Origin: Pelobium manganitolerans
GTDB lineage: Bacteria; Bacteroidota; Bacteroidia; Sphingobacteriales; Sphingobacteriaceae
DNA length: 64,000 bases
Direction of reading: 5' to 3'
NCBI RefSeq assembly: GCF_003609575.1
Contig: NZ_MBTA01000004.1
Coordinates: forward strand, 1 to 64,000
A program made the translations under genes and the position numbers. Under the pieces are notes generated by a model that was not told the origin of the DNA, did not search any database, and saw only the letters and a list, made by a program, of their open reading frames with translations. Of this stretch, positions 43,965 to 53,196 are shown piece after piece (positions within the stretch are counted from its first letter, which is position 1; every line of letters starts with the position of its first letter).

Positions 43965-45479
43965 ATGTTACACGATCCGAATCGCATTTACATTTTTGAC
44001 ACCACTTTAAGAGACGGCGAACAAGTGCCGGGCTGTCAGCTAACCACTTCAGAAAAAGTAGAGATTGCTTTGCGTTTAGAAGCTTTGGGTGTGGATGTAA
44101 TTGAAGCTGGTTTCCCAATTTCAAGTCCGGGTGACTTTGAAAGTGTGGTAGCGCTTTCTAAAGCCGTGAAAGAGCCGGTGATTTGTGCCTTAACCCGCGC
44201 AAACACTAAAGATATTGACGCCGCCGTTGAATCTTTGAAATATGCAAAGCGTCCGCGTATCCACACGGGTATCGGCTCGTCTGATATGCACATCAAGTAC
44301 AAATTTAACAGCACGCGCGAGGATATTTTGCAACGCGGGGTAGATGCCGTTAAATACGCAAAGCGATTTGTAGAAGACATTGAGTTTTACGCGGAAGATG
44401 CTGGCCGGGCAGATATCGAATTTTTAGCCCAGATGGTGGAGGCGGTAATTGCTGCCGGTGCAACAGTGGTTAACATTCCAGATACCAACGGCTACTGCTT
44501 GCCAGACCAATACGGCGCAAAAATCAAGTTTTTGATGGATAACGTTAAAAACATCGACCAAGCCATTATCTCTGTGCATTGCCATAACGATTTAGGTTTG
44601 GCTACCGCAAACACTATTGCGGGCATCCAAAACGGAGCGCGCCAGGCAGAGTGTACCATCAACGGAATTGGCGAGCGTGCCGGAAACACTTCTTTAGAAG
44701 AGGTGGCCATGGTATTAAAAACCCATCAAACATTAAATAAATATACCAACATCAACTCGCGCCATTTCTATGAAATTAGCGGAATGGTAAGCCGTATGAT
44801 GCGTATGCCGGTGCAACCGAACAAAGCTATCGTAGGTAAAAATGCTTTCGCGCACAGTTCGGGTATTCACCAGGACGGGGTGTTAAAACATCGTGAAAAC
44901 TACGAAATCATCAATCCAGAGGATGTAGGTATTGATTCGTCGGAGATTATTTTAACTGCCAGAAGCGGTCGCCACGCCTTAAAACATCACCTAGAAAGAT
45001 TAGATTATGTAATTGATAAAATTAATTTGGACGATGTTTACGAGCGGTTTTTGGTAGTTGCAGATAGTAAAAAGGAGATTAAAGACGATGATTTGCTGGC
45101 TTTGATGAGCGGCGAAGGATCTGAACGCAACTACAAAGACGGCGTTACCGTTAAGTTATTGCAAGTAATGTGCGGCGATCCCTTGTTACCAACATCAATT
45201 GTGCGTTTAGATATTAATGGTAAGTTGAAAGAAGCAGTATCATCTGGTAACGGTCCCGTTGATGCAACTATCAAAGCCATCAACTCTATCATCGAAAAAG
45301 ACAGCATCGAGATTAAAGATTTCCATATTGATGCGATACACGGCGGTAGCCACGATGTGAGTAAAGTAAATATGCGTTTAAAGTACGATAATAAGCATTA
45401 CAACGGTTACGGTTTTAGTACGGATATCGTTGCGGCATCGGCTAATGCGTATTTAGATGCGGTAAATAAGTTTATCTAG
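43965..45479 (+). CDS. leuA: 2-isopropylmalate synthase
   Basis: The 504-residue enzyme condenses acetyl-CoA with 2-ketoisovalerate, the first step of leucine synthesis. The N-terminal barrel has [20 protein letters not shown] and the metal motif [14 protein letters not shown], and the C-terminal half is the LeuA allosteric domain (about 390-500). Length is normal. It lies 16 bp after the twin-ABC gene. Confidence 0.96.
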   Translation: MLHDPNRIYIFDTTLRDGEQVPGCQLTTSEKVEIALRLEALGVDVIEAGFPISSPGDFESVVALSKAVKEPVICALTRANTKDIDAAVESLKYAKRPRIHTGIGSSDMHIKYKFNSTREDILQRGVDAVKYAKRFVEDIEFYAEDAGRADIEFLAQMVEAVIAAGATVVNIPDTNGYCLPDQYGAKIKFLMDNVKNIDQAIISVHCHNDLGLATANTIAGIQNGARQAECTINGIGERAGNTSLEEVAMVLKTHQTLNKYTNINSRHFYEISGMVSRMMRMPVQPNKAIVGKNAFAHSSGIHQDGVLKHRENYEIINPEDVGIDSSEIILTARSGRHALKHHLERLDYVIDKINLDDVYERFLVVADSKKEIKDDDLLALMSGEGSERNYKDGVTVKLLQVMCGDPLLPTSIVRLDINGKLKEAVSSGNGPVDATIKAINSIIEKDSIEIKDFHIDAIHGGSHDVSKVNMRLKYDNKHYNGYGFSTDIVAASANAYLDAVNKFI

Positions 45480-45778
45480 TTTGCTAGGTGGCCGTTGGTT
45501 AGGTGCTCCGGAATTAAAAGTTTTAAACAAAATTCCGTCACCTCGAGGAAACGAGAGGTCTCACAAGCGGAGTAAAGACGAGTGATATGTTTCACTGCGT
45601 TCAACATAACGAGATGAGTAACAGAACCGCGTTAGGGATTGAAATGGATACCGGCTTGTGGCTAAGGCCTGCAGGCGTATGAATGGAAAGCCCGCCCGAA
45701 CGCCCAAATAAATAAAATAAATTTGAGGTTGTAAATTTGACCTCTCAACAAAATAATAAAAGAGTAATAAAATATAAA
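45480..45778. repeat. Repeat-rich spacer between leuA and leuC
   Basis: No gene is likely. The spacer has an inverted repeat GGTG...CGGAATT/AATTCCG...CACC (45502-45542), then a hairpin around CCTCGAGGAAACGAGAGG and long GC-richer segments. The latter include AACATAACGAGATGAG and AATGGAAAGCCCGCCCG. These look like chains of short repetitive elements known in this phylum. The composition differs from the coding neighbours. Confidence 0.55.
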
Positions 45779-47176
45779 ATGAGCAGTACATTATTTGATA
45801 AAGTGTGGGATAGCCACGTAGTGCGCCACATTGAAGGCGGACCAGATGTGGTTTTTATAGATCGCCACATGATCCATGAGGTAACCAGTCCGGTTGCTTT
45901 TTTGGGACTAAAAAATAGAGGCATAAAGGTGTTGTACCCACAGCGTACGTTCGCCACTGCCGATCATAACACGCCTACCATTAACCAGCACTTGCCCGTT
46001 GCCGATCCGCTTTCGGCAAACCAGCTTAAAGCTTTGGAGGCAAACAGTGCCGAGCACGGAATTTCACACTGGGGCTTAGGTCACCAAAAAAACGGAATTG
46101 TACACGTTGTTGGTCCCGAGTATGGTATTACCCAACCGGGCGCTACCATCGTTTGTGGCGACTCGCATACTTCTACGCACGGCGCTTTCGGTGCAATTGC
46201 ATTCGGTATAGGCACGTCTGAGGTAGAAATGGTGTTGGCTTCGCAATGTATTATGCAGCCCAAGCCGAAAAAGATGCGCATTAATATTACCGGTTCATTA
46301 GGTTTTGGTGTTACGCCAAAAGACGTGGCTTTGTTTATCATATCTAAACTAACTACTTCTGGCGCAACGGGTTATTTTGTAGAATACGCGGGTAAGGTGT
46401 TTGAAGAAATGACAATGGAAGGCCGTATGACGGTTTGTAACCTTTCTATTGAGATGGGTGCGCGCGGCGGTATGATTGCGCCAGACGAAACCACTTTCAA
46501 CTACATCAAAGGCAGAGAGTTTACCCCTAAGGGCGAGGCTTGGGATAAAGCGATGGCTTACTGGCAAACCTTAAAAACAGATGCTGATGCAGTGTTTGAT
46601 AAAGAATATACTTTTGACGGCAGCGAGATTGAACCGATGATTACCTACGGAACTAATCCGGGTATGGGTATAGGTATTTCTAAGGATATTCCTAATGCAG
46701 AAGCGGTAGAAGGCGGTAAAGCTACCTACGAAAAATCTTTGAACTACATGGGTTTCCATGAAGGCGAGGCAATGATAGGCAAGCCGGTAGATTATGTATT
46801 TATCGGTAGCTGTACAAACGGCCGTATCGAAGATTTTAGAGCTTTCGCCTCGATTGTGAAAGGTCGCCATAAGGCAGAAAATGTAACGGCTTGGTTGGTG
46901 CCAGGCTCGCACATTGTGGAGGCTAAAATCAAAGAAGAAGGTTTGTTGGATATTTTTACCGAGGCAGGTTTTGTGTTGCGCCAACCGGGCTGTTCTGCCT
47001 GTTTAGCCATGAACGACGATAAAATTCCGGCTGGGAAATATGCAGTAAGTACCTCAAACAGAAACTTTGAAGGTCGCCAAGGTCCAGGTTCACGCACGCT
47101 ATTGGCCAGTCCATTGGTGGCTGCCGCCGCTGCGGTAACGGGCAAAGTAACAGATCCTAGAGAGTTGATGAAGTAG
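45779..47176 (+). CDS. leuC: 3-isopropylmalate dehydratase large subunit
   Basis: The 465-residue aconitase-family subunit holds the 4Fe-4S cluster, with cysteines in [13 protein letters not shown] and [10 protein letters not shown]. It isomerises 2- to 3-isopropylmalate with LeuD. I start at ATG 45779 ([18 protein letters not shown]), which gives normal family length, rather than the upstream TTG at 45737. leuD follows after a 178-bp spacer. Confidence 0.97.
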   Translation: MSSTLFDKVWDSHVVRHIEGGPDVVFIDRHMIHEVTSPVAFLGLKNRGIKVLYPQRTFATADHNTPTINQHLPVADPLSANQLKALEANSAEHGISHWGLGHQKNGIVHVVGPEYGITQPGATIVCGDSHTSTHGAFGAIAFGIGTSEVEMVLASQCIMQPKPKKMRINITGSLGFGVTPKDVALFIISKLTTSGATGYFVEYAGKVFEEMTMEGRMTVCNLSIEMGARGGMIAPDETTFNYIKGREFTPKGEAWDKAMAYWQTLKTDADAVFDKEYTFDGSEIEPMITYGTNPGMGIGISKDIPNAEAVEGGKATYEKSLNYMGFHEGEAMIGKPVDYVFIGSCTNGRIEDFRAFASIVKGRHKAENVTAWLVPGSHIVEAKIKEEGLLDIFTEAGFVLRQPGCSACLAMNDDKIPAGKYAVSTSNRNFEGRQGPGSRTLLASPLVAAAAAVTGKVTDPRELMK

Positions 47177-47354
47177 GTGGTTAGTTGGTCAGGTTGTTAG
47201 ATGGTTAGGACTGCAAAGTCGGACACCATAACCAACTAACAATCTAACAAACCGAAAAGTAATAATATAAAATTTAGGGTTTAGCTAACTAGCTTGTAAC
47301 CGCTTTAAAAGCCTAACAACCTAACAAACTAAAACCTAACAAACTAAACAAAAA
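47177..47354. repeat. Word-repeat hairpin, leuC-leuD spacer
   Basis: Left sequence made of GTTAGTTGG and TTGTTAGATGG words (about 47180-47209) pairs with the complementary TAACCAACTAACAATCTAACAAACC (given in words only: TAACCAACTAAC, AATCTAACAAACC) at 47228-47253. Near leuD, CCTAACAAACTAAA occurs twice. The words differ from those in the atpD-atpC spacer. Confidence 0.55.
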
Positions 47355-47951
47355 ATGGCATACGATAAATTCACCATATTAAAATCTCCGGCAGTTCCAT
47401 TGCCGATAGAGAACGTTGATACCGACCAAATTATACCTGCTCGCTTTTTGAAAGCAACAGAGCGTAAAGGTTTCGGCGATAACTTATTTAGAGACTGGCG
47501 GTACAACAGCGACGGTACTCCAAAAGCTGATTTCGTTTTAAACAATCCAACCTACAAAGGAAAAATTTTGGTGGGCGGTAAAAACTTCGGTTCGGGGTCA
47601 TCTCGCGAGCACGCCGCTTGGGCCGTTTACGATTACGGTTTCCGTGCAGTAGTTTCTAGCTTTTTTGCCGATATTTTTAAAGGCAACTGTTTAAACATCG
47701 GCGTATTGCCGGTGCAAGTAAGTCCCCAATTTTTAGAGCGTATTTTCACAGCTATCCATGCTAATCCGGATACAGAATTAGAGATTAACTTGCCGGAACA
47801 AAGAATCACTTTGTTGGAAACTGGCGAATCAGAGCAGTTTGATATCAGCTCTTACAAAAAAGAGAATTTAATGAACGGTTTTGATGACATCGATTACCTG
47901 CAAAACATCAAACCCGAAATACAGGAATTTGCAAAGCAACTTCCACTTTAA
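47355..47951 (+). CDS. leuD: 3-isopropylmalate dehydratase small subunit
   Basis: The 198-residue swivel domain subunit has IENVDTDQIIPARFLK, GKNFGSGSSREHAAWAVYDY and FRAVVSSFFADIFKGNCLNIG, all typical. It pairs with LeuC. Length is normal. Confidence 0.97.
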   Translation: MAYDKFTILKSPAVPLPIENVDTDQIIPARFLKATERKGFGDNLFRDWRYNSDGTPKADFVLNNPTYKGKILVGGKNFGSGSSREHAAWAVYDYGFRAVVSSFFADIFKGNCLNIGVLPVQVSPQFLERIFTAIHANPDTELEINLPEQRITLLETGESEQFDISSYKKENLMNGFDDIDYLQNIKPEIQEFAKQLPL

Positions 47952-47974
47952 ACTCGAATAAAAATAGCTTGTTG

Positions 47975-49522
47975 ATGAAAAGAAGAAAAATAGAAATCAT
48001 GGACACTACGCTCCGCGATGGCGAACAAACATCGGGAGTATCATTTTCCGCTTCGGAGAAGCTCACTATTTCTCAGTTGCTTTTAGAGGAATTGATGGTG
48101 GACAGGATTGAAATTGCTTCTGCCAGAGTGTCTGAAGGAGAGTTGGAAGCCGTAAAATCGGTATGCAAATGGGCCAATGAGCACGGTATTTTAGAAAAAA
48201 TTGAGGTTTTAACTTTTGTTGATAAAGGCGTTTCTATAGATTGGATGCTACAGGCCGGTGTTAAGGTGCAAAACCTGCTAACTAAAGGCTCCTTAAATCA
48301 TTTAATCCATCAGCTTAAAAAAACGCCCGAACAACATTTTAGCGAAATCGCTGAAACTATTGCGCTAGCTAAAGAAAACGGAATTAAAACCAACGTTTAT
48401 TTAGAAGATTGGAGTAACGGAATGCGTAATTCGCCGGATTATGTATTCCAATACCTCGATTTTTTAATCCAGCAACCGGTAGAGCGCATCATGCTGCCCG
48501 ATACTTTGGGGATTTTAACGCCTGCAGAAACTGGCGAATTTATCAGTAAAGTAAAATCAAGGTATCCGCAAAACCGTTTTGATTTCCACGGCCATAACGA
48601 TTACGATTTAGGTACAGCCAACGTGTTAGAAGCTGTGAAGGCAAATGTTGATGGTTTGCACTTAACCATTAACGGCATGGGCGAACGTGCCGGAAATGCG
48701 CCTTTAGCCAGTGTAATAGCTGTAATTAACGATTTTTTGCCCGAAGTAGAAGTAGGATTAAAAGAGAGCTCGTTATATAAAGTGAGCAAACTGGTAGAAA
48801 CCTTTTCGGGTGTGCGCGTGCCAGCTAACAAACCTATTGTTGGCGAGAACGTTTTTACCCAAACTGCGGGCATCCACGCCGATGGCGACAACAAAAAAAA
48901 TCTTTATTTCAGCGCCCTAATGCCCGAGCGTTTCGGGCGTAAGCGTTCCTATGCTCTAGGCAAAACATCGGGCAAAGCCAATATCGAAAAAAACTTGCAA
49001 GAGCTTGGCTTGAAACTGAACGATGCGGATTTGAAAAAGGTGACGCAAAGGGTAATTGAGCTTGGCGATTTAAAGGAAACCGTTACGCAAGATGATTTGC
49101 CTTACATTATTTCTGATGTTTTGGCCAGCAGTGACTATAAAGAAACGGTAAAAGTGCATTCTTATCTGCTTTCTCACGCGGCCGGTTTGCGCCCCTCGGC
49201 AACAATCGCCATCAAGTTTAACGATAAACTTTACGAAGAACATGCGCAAGGCGATGGCCAGTTTGATGCCTTTATGAATGCTTTATCCAAGCTTTATAAA
49301 TCTAAAAACAAAAAGTTGCCGACCTTGGTAGATTACAGCGTTCGTATTGCCCCAGGAAGTAGTTCTGATGCACTTTGCGAAACTGTAATCACTTGGAAAA
49401 CCGAGAAAAAAACTTTTACAACACGCGGTTTAGACTCGGATCAAACAGTTTGTGCAATAAAGGCAACCGAGAAAATGCTGAATATTATTTGTGCGCAGGA
49501 GAAAGATAGTATCAAGATGTGA
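47975..49522 (+). CDS. 2-isopropylmalate/citramalate synthase-like enzyme with LeuA regulatory domain
   Basis: The 515-residue protein has the same plan as Leu[21 protein letters not shown], metal motif FDFHGHNDYDLGTAN and a C-terminal regulatory domain (about 400-510). It is a clear paralogue of the leuA product at 43965. In this group such second enzymes are annotated as 2-isopropylmalate synthase-like, and (R)-citramalate synthase is the main alternative, giving isoleucine from pyruvate and acetyl-CoA with LeuCD and LeuB. The gene sits between leuD and leuB, which would serve that route. I start at ATG 47975; TTG codons at 47969 and 47972 precede it. Confidence 0.85.
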   Translation: MKRRKIEIMDTTLRDGEQTSGVSFSASEKLTISQLLLEELMVDRIEIASARVSEGELEAVKSVCKWANEHGILEKIEVLTFVDKGVSIDWMLQAGVKVQNLLTKGSLNHLIHQLKKTPEQHFSEIAETIALAKENGIKTNVYLEDWSNGMRNSPDYVFQYLDFLIQQPVERIMLPDTLGILTPAETGEFISKVKSRYPQNRFDFHGHNDYDLGTANVLEAVKANVDGLHLTINGMGERAGNAPLASVIAVINDFLPEVEVGLKESSLYKVSKLVETFSGVRVPANKPIVGENVFTQTAGIHADGDNKKNLYFSALMPERFGRKRSYALGKTSGKANIEKNLQELGLKLNDADLKKVTQRVIELGDLKETVTQDDLPYIISDVLASSDYKETVKVHSYLLSHAAGLRPSATIAIKFNDKLYEEHAQGDGQFDAFMNALSKLYKSKNKKLPTLVDYSVRIAPGSSSDALCETVITWKTEKKTFTTRGLDSDQTVCAIKATEKMLNIICAQEKDSIKM

Positions 49523-49673
49523 GTATCAAGATGCTTATAGAATGCGATAGAAGAATAATTTTGAAATAAATGTAATAAGTCTCGATACTTAGTACTCGAT
49601 ACTAAAAATTAAATAATAAAAACGTAGCAGAGTTCTCACTACTTGATACTCACTACTCAATACTAAAACAACA
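49523..49673. repeat. Word-repeat spacer before leuB
   Basis: The spacer contains GATACTTAGTACTCGATACT (49600-49619) and TTGATACTCACTACTCAATACT-type repeats nearer leuB, with GAGTATCAAGATG at its start on the complementary sense. The vocabulary, variants of GATACT and ACTACT, differs from the other two word-repeat spacers. Confidence 0.5.
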
Positions 49674-50732
49674 ATGAAACTAAACATCGCCCTATTAGCG
49701 GGAGACGGAATTGGACCTGAGGTAATCAATCAGGCTGTAAAAGTGGTAGACGCTATCGCTGTAAAGTATAACCATGAAATTAACTGGACATCTGCGCCAA
49801 CCGGTGCCTGTGCAATTGACGAGTGCGGCGAGCCTTATCCAGACTCGACACATGAAGTCTGTTTAGCTGCTGATGCGGTGCTTTTTGGGGCAATCGGTCA
49901 TCCAAAATATGATAATGACCCAAGCGCACCAGTTCGTCCGGAGCAAGGCTTGTTAAAAATGCGCCAAAAATTAGGCTTGTTCGCAAACGTTCGCCCCACT
50001 TTTACTTTCCCATCTTTAATTGATAATTCTCCTTTAAAAAGAGAAAGAATTGAAGGAACAGACTTGGTTATTTTACGTGAGTTAACTGGTGGAATTTACT
50101 TTGGCGAAAGAGGAAGAAAGGACAATGGAAACACCGCTTTTGATACTTGTACTTACACTCGTGAAGAAATTCAGCGTTTAGCTAAAATGGGTTTTGAATT
50201 GGCGATGACACGTAGCAAAAAACTTTGCTGTGTAGATAAAGCAAACGTTTTAGAAAGCTCGCGTTTATGGAGAGAAACCGTACAAGCGATGGAAAAAGAT
50301 TATCCGGAAGTAAGCGTAAGTTACGAGTTTGTGGATGCCGTAGCGATGCGTTTGGTGCAGTGGCCAAATTCTTATGATGTGTTAATTACAGAAAACCTTT
50401 TCGGTGATATTTTAACTGATGAAGCTTCTGTAATTTCTGGTTCTATGGGCTTAATGCCATCTGCATCTAAAGGTTTGCATACTTCTTTGTACGAGCCAAT
50501 TCACGGATCGTACCCACAAGCAGCCGGAAAAGATATTGCTAACCCGTTAGCAACTGTTTTATCTGCCGCAATGATGTTTGAAGATGCTTTTGGTTTACAG
50601 GCCGAAGCTGATGCCATTAGAGCTGTGGTAAATAAGTCTTTAGCAGAAGGTATTGTTACCGAAGATTTAGCCGGAAAAAACAAAGCCTACAAAACCAGCG
50701 AGGTTGGTGATTGGTTGGCTAAGAATGTATAG
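49674..50732 (+). CDS. leuB: 3-isopropylmalate dehydrogenase
   Basis: The 352-residue NAD enzyme oxidatively decarboxylates 3-isopropylmalate. Visible are ALLAGDGIGPEVINQAVKV, LRELTGGIYFGERGR and YEPIHGSYPQAAGKDIANP. Length is normal. It ends the branched-chain cluster and is followed by three hairpins. Confidence 0.97.
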   Translation: MKLNIALLAGDGIGPEVINQAVKVVDAIAVKYNHEINWTSAPTGACAIDECGEPYPDSTHEVCLAADAVLFGAIGHPKYDNDPSAPVRPEQGLLKMRQKLGLFANVRPTFTFPSLIDNSPLKRERIEGTDLVILRELTGGIYFGERGRKDNGNTAFDTCTYTREEIQRLAKMGFELAMTRSKKLCCVDKANVLESSRLWRETVQAMEKDYPEVSVSYEFVDAVAMRLVQWPNSYDVLITENLFGDILTDEASVISGSMGLMPSASKGLHTSLYEPIHGSYPQAAGKDIANPLATVLSAAMMFEDAFGLQAEADAIRAVVNKSLAEGIVTEDLAGKNKAYKTSEVGDWLAKNV

Positions 50733-50756
50733 GGTCCGGAATTAACTCTATCCAAG

Positions 50757-50829
50757 CAGTGTCTCCTTTTTCAGGGACACTGCGGTAACTGTTCCGGTAT
50801 AGCGCAGGTTCCTCTACGAGAGAACCTGC
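50757..50829. repeat. Two strong hairpins after leuB
   Basis: CAGTGTC/GACACTG (50757-50782) and GCAGGTTC...GAACCTGC with inner TCT/AGA (50804-50829) follow each other, flanked by CCGGAATT-like and TTCCGG words. They precede the plain terminator. This may be a repetitive structural element or RNA stabiliser. Confidence 0.6.
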
Positions 50830-50843
50830 TAGGACATAAATAT

Positions 50844-50873
50844 AAAAGAGCCTTCAATATCGAGGCTCTTTTT
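50844..50873 (+). terminator. Terminator of the ilv-leu cluster
   Basis: AAAAGAGCCT pairs with AGGCTCTTTT around TCAATATCG, with a T-run. Confidence 0.85.
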
Positions 50874-50982
50874 GATTTAAGACAATTGATCTTGTGCCAA
50901 TCCTATTGGTCCTTAATCTAGGCATCACAATCGTTATGTTTTTATTATTATACCTTTATGTTCTGGTTTAACTTATGTTTCA

Positions 50983-52647
50983 ATGAAAAATTTCTTTTTG
51001 TGGATTGTTTTAGTGCTTTTTTCGGGAGATATTTATGCAATAGATACTCAAGACAGTCTTTCTGCTACGTTATATAATCTAATAGACAACAAAGCAACCT
51101 ATGTCCACAAAAAAGAGAAGCGCCTTTCAGAAATAAAAAATATGCTCGACGTTCCTGATTTGAGCATAGAACAGGAATATAATATTAACAAACAACTTTT
51201 TGAAGAGTATAAAACGTATATATCTGATTCTGCGATATATTACGGCAGAAAGAACCTGAAAATTGCTTTAGAATTGGGCAACAAGCATCAGTTGGCCGAA
51301 ACGAGACTTACACTGGCATCTTCCTATTCGATAGCCGGAATGTTTATTGAAAGTCTCGAACTTTTAAGAAGTATTGAAAAAGAAAGCCTTACATACCAGC
51401 TGAAAGTAGATTACTACGATAACTTTAAACTTCTTTATAGCTATTACGCCCATAATAATTCTTACACCTATGGTTACAAAGCGAAAAGCGAACGCTATAG
51501 GGATTCGCTTCTGAAACTTCTCGATACTAGTTCTACCCAATATAAAATAGTTTATTCAGAAAAACTATGTGACCATGATCGACTAAAAGAAGCCAAAGAG
51601 ATTCTTTTAACGCTGTTAAACCAGTCTGAAGAAGAGAACCACGAACGGGCAGTCTTGGCCTACGCACTGGCAAATGTTTATAAAAAAGAAAACAACATTG
51701 AAATGCAGAAAAAATACTATACAATTTCTGCCATCAGCGATATAAAAAACAATATTAAAGAAAACGCCTCTTTACAAGCTTTGGCCACTGTTTTGTACGA
51801 TACCGGCGAGATAGAAAACGCCTATCAATGTATAAAATCTTCTATGGAAGATGCCATATTTTGCAACGCCCGTTTACGTACATTTGAAGTTTCAAAAATA
51901 TTCCCCATTATAGATTCCGCTTATCAGGAAAAAACATTAAAGCAAAGAGAAGAATTAAAACATTTTCTGTTGCTCATCAGCATACTTTCGGTTTTTTTGA
52001 TTATTGCACTAGTTTTTGTTTACCGGCAGATGAAAAAAGTGGCCCGTATAAGAAGAAAACTACATCAATCTAATCTAAAGTTGAGCGATGTAAACAGCAA
52101 TCTTAAAGAAACAAATGACAAACTAAAAGCTGTCAACCTGCAGTTTTCGGCACTGAATGTTGAACTTTCTGAAGCCAACCAAATAAAAGAAGCTTACATC
52201 GGTCATTTTCTTGACCTGTGCTCAACATATATCAATAAGCTACAAAAGTTTCAGAATAACCTCAACAGAAAGGTTATGGAAAACAAGCAGGAAGATCTTT
52301 ATAAAATGTTGCGTTCTAATGAGATGGTAGAGAACGAGCTAAAAGAGCTATATGATAATTTCGATCATATTTTTTTACACCTCTATCCAAATTTTATAGA
52401 AGAATTTAATGCACTGTTGCAGGAAGAAGAAAAATTTGTGCTTAAAGCCAATGAACTGCTGAACGTAGAGCTTCGTATTTTTGCCTTAATACGGTTGGGG
52501 ATAACAGATAGCTCAAAAATTGCCGACTTTTTACATTATTCTACAAATACCATCTATAGTTATAGAACCAGGGTAAGAAACAAGGCTGCTGTACCTCGGC
52601 AGGAATTTGAAAATTTAGTAATGAAAATAGGGTCTATTAGTCAATAA
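50983..52647 (+). CDS. SusR-like PUL regulator (DUF6377-type)
   Basis: The 554-residue protein has a signal peptide, a helical TPR-like periplasmic sensor (about 30-320), one membrane helix (about 327-346), a long coiled coil (about 355-410, repeated NSNLKETNDKLKAVN pattern) and a C-terminal LuxR-type helix-turn-helix ending KIADFLHYSTNTIYSYRTRV. This is the SusR architecture: it senses a sugar in the periplasm and activates the adjacent operon. It is followed on the same strand by susC-like and susD-like genes. The sensor fold and ligand are inferred; a dextran oligosaccharide is the likely one. Confidence 0.88.
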   Translation: MKNFFLWIVLVLFSGDIYAIDTQDSLSATLYNLIDNKATYVHKKEKRLSEIKNMLDVPDLSIEQEYNINKQLFEEYKTYISDSAIYYGRKNLKIALELGNKHQLAETRLTLASSYSIAGMFIESLELLRSIEKESLTYQLKVDYYDNFKLLYSYYAHNNSYTYGYKAKSERYRDSLLKLLDTSSTQYKIVYSEKLCDHDRLKEAKEILLTLLNQSEEENHERAVLAYALANVYKKENNIEMQKKYYTISAISDIKNNIKENASLQALATVLYDTGEIENAYQCIKSSMEDAIFCNARLRTFEVSKIFPIIDSAYQEKTLKQREELKHFLLLISILSVFLIIALVFVYRQMKKVARIRRKLHQSNLKLSDVNSNLKETNDKLKAVNLQFSALNVELSEANQIKEAYIGHFLDLCSTYINKLQKFQNNLNRKVMENKQEDLYKMLRSNEMVENELKELYDNFDHIFLHLYPNFIEEFNALLQEEEKFVLKANELLNVELRIFALIRLGITDSSKIADFLHYSTNTIYSYRTRVRNKAAVPRQEFENLVMKIGSISQ

Positions 52648-52680
52648 TAGGAGAATTTTAAAGTAAAATTCTCCTATTTT
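52646..52680 (+). terminator. Terminator of the SusR-like gene
   Basis: A perfect 15-bp stem AATAGGAGAATTTTA/TAAAATTCTCCTATT with an AAG loop begins within the stop codon and is followed by a short T-run. Confidence 0.85.
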
Positions 52681-53196
52681 AGGAATAAGATCGGTAAGCG
52701 AAACCACCTCAATACCGTTTTTCATCGGCCAGCTTTCGCTGCCATTTGCAGCCACTACTACAAAAGTTTGTGTAGGGTTTTTGTTACCCAAACAATGTGT
52801 GCAGTCAATCTGGAAATCGTATGTCCGTTATGCCTTTGTTTGTTTTCCACATATCAAAATTAGCGTTTTGCGTCCAGTGAGAAGAATTCCATTCTTCTTT
52901 CCCAAAAACCTATGCACTTTCAGTGCATAGTGGTTTAGTTATAATAGGTAATGTTTTTGTTACCAATGAAAAACATCATTAATCACCCAATAATACCTTT
53001 TATAATATCTATATTTTTTATAGTTCATATTAAATATAAGTATTTGATAAATAATGAATTATGTGTTTTGTTGGTCTATATTTTATCTTTACAGCCTTTT
53101 TTTACGGTATATAGCCTGATACATTTGTGTAACGGAAGCAAGTAAATTTTTAGTTTCCAAATAACCAATTAAACTAAATCCTTTATTAAAAACTGC
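52681..53196. other. Spacer between the SusR-like gene and the susC-like gene
   Basis: No intact gene is seen. On the minus strand a stretch of about 52,690-52,900 can be read in pieces as protein-like sequence (EWNSSHWTQNANFDMWKT, then FVVVAANGSESWPMKNGIEV) with frame breaks, so it may be a decayed gene end. A perfect hairpin CTATGCAC-TTTCA-GTGCATAG (52910-52930) and the susC promoter area (TTTG at 53067-53070, TATCTTTA at 53094-53101) follow. Confidence 0.5.
52910..52930. promoter_or_regulatory. Palindrome CTATGCAC-TTTCA-GTGCATAG upstream of susC-like gene
   Basis: A perfect 8-bp inverted repeat, extendable to AAC...GTT with a bulge, about 270 bp before the susC-like start. It could be an operator or a transcription-stop structure; no T-run follows. 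Confidence 0.4.

Noticed and set aside
45561-45791. Minus-strand open frame in the leuA-leuC spacer
   Set aside because: It consists of repeat-derived sequence and overlaps the leuC start.
47177-49673. CRISPR array suggested by repeated words in spacers
   Set aside because: The words are short and irregular and occur in both orientations, with no constant repeat or spacer length and no cas genes.
52951-53145. 64-codon hydrophobic open frame before the susC-like gene
   Set aside because: AT-rich leader DNA; the hydrophobicity is explained by T-rich codons, and it overlaps the promoter area.
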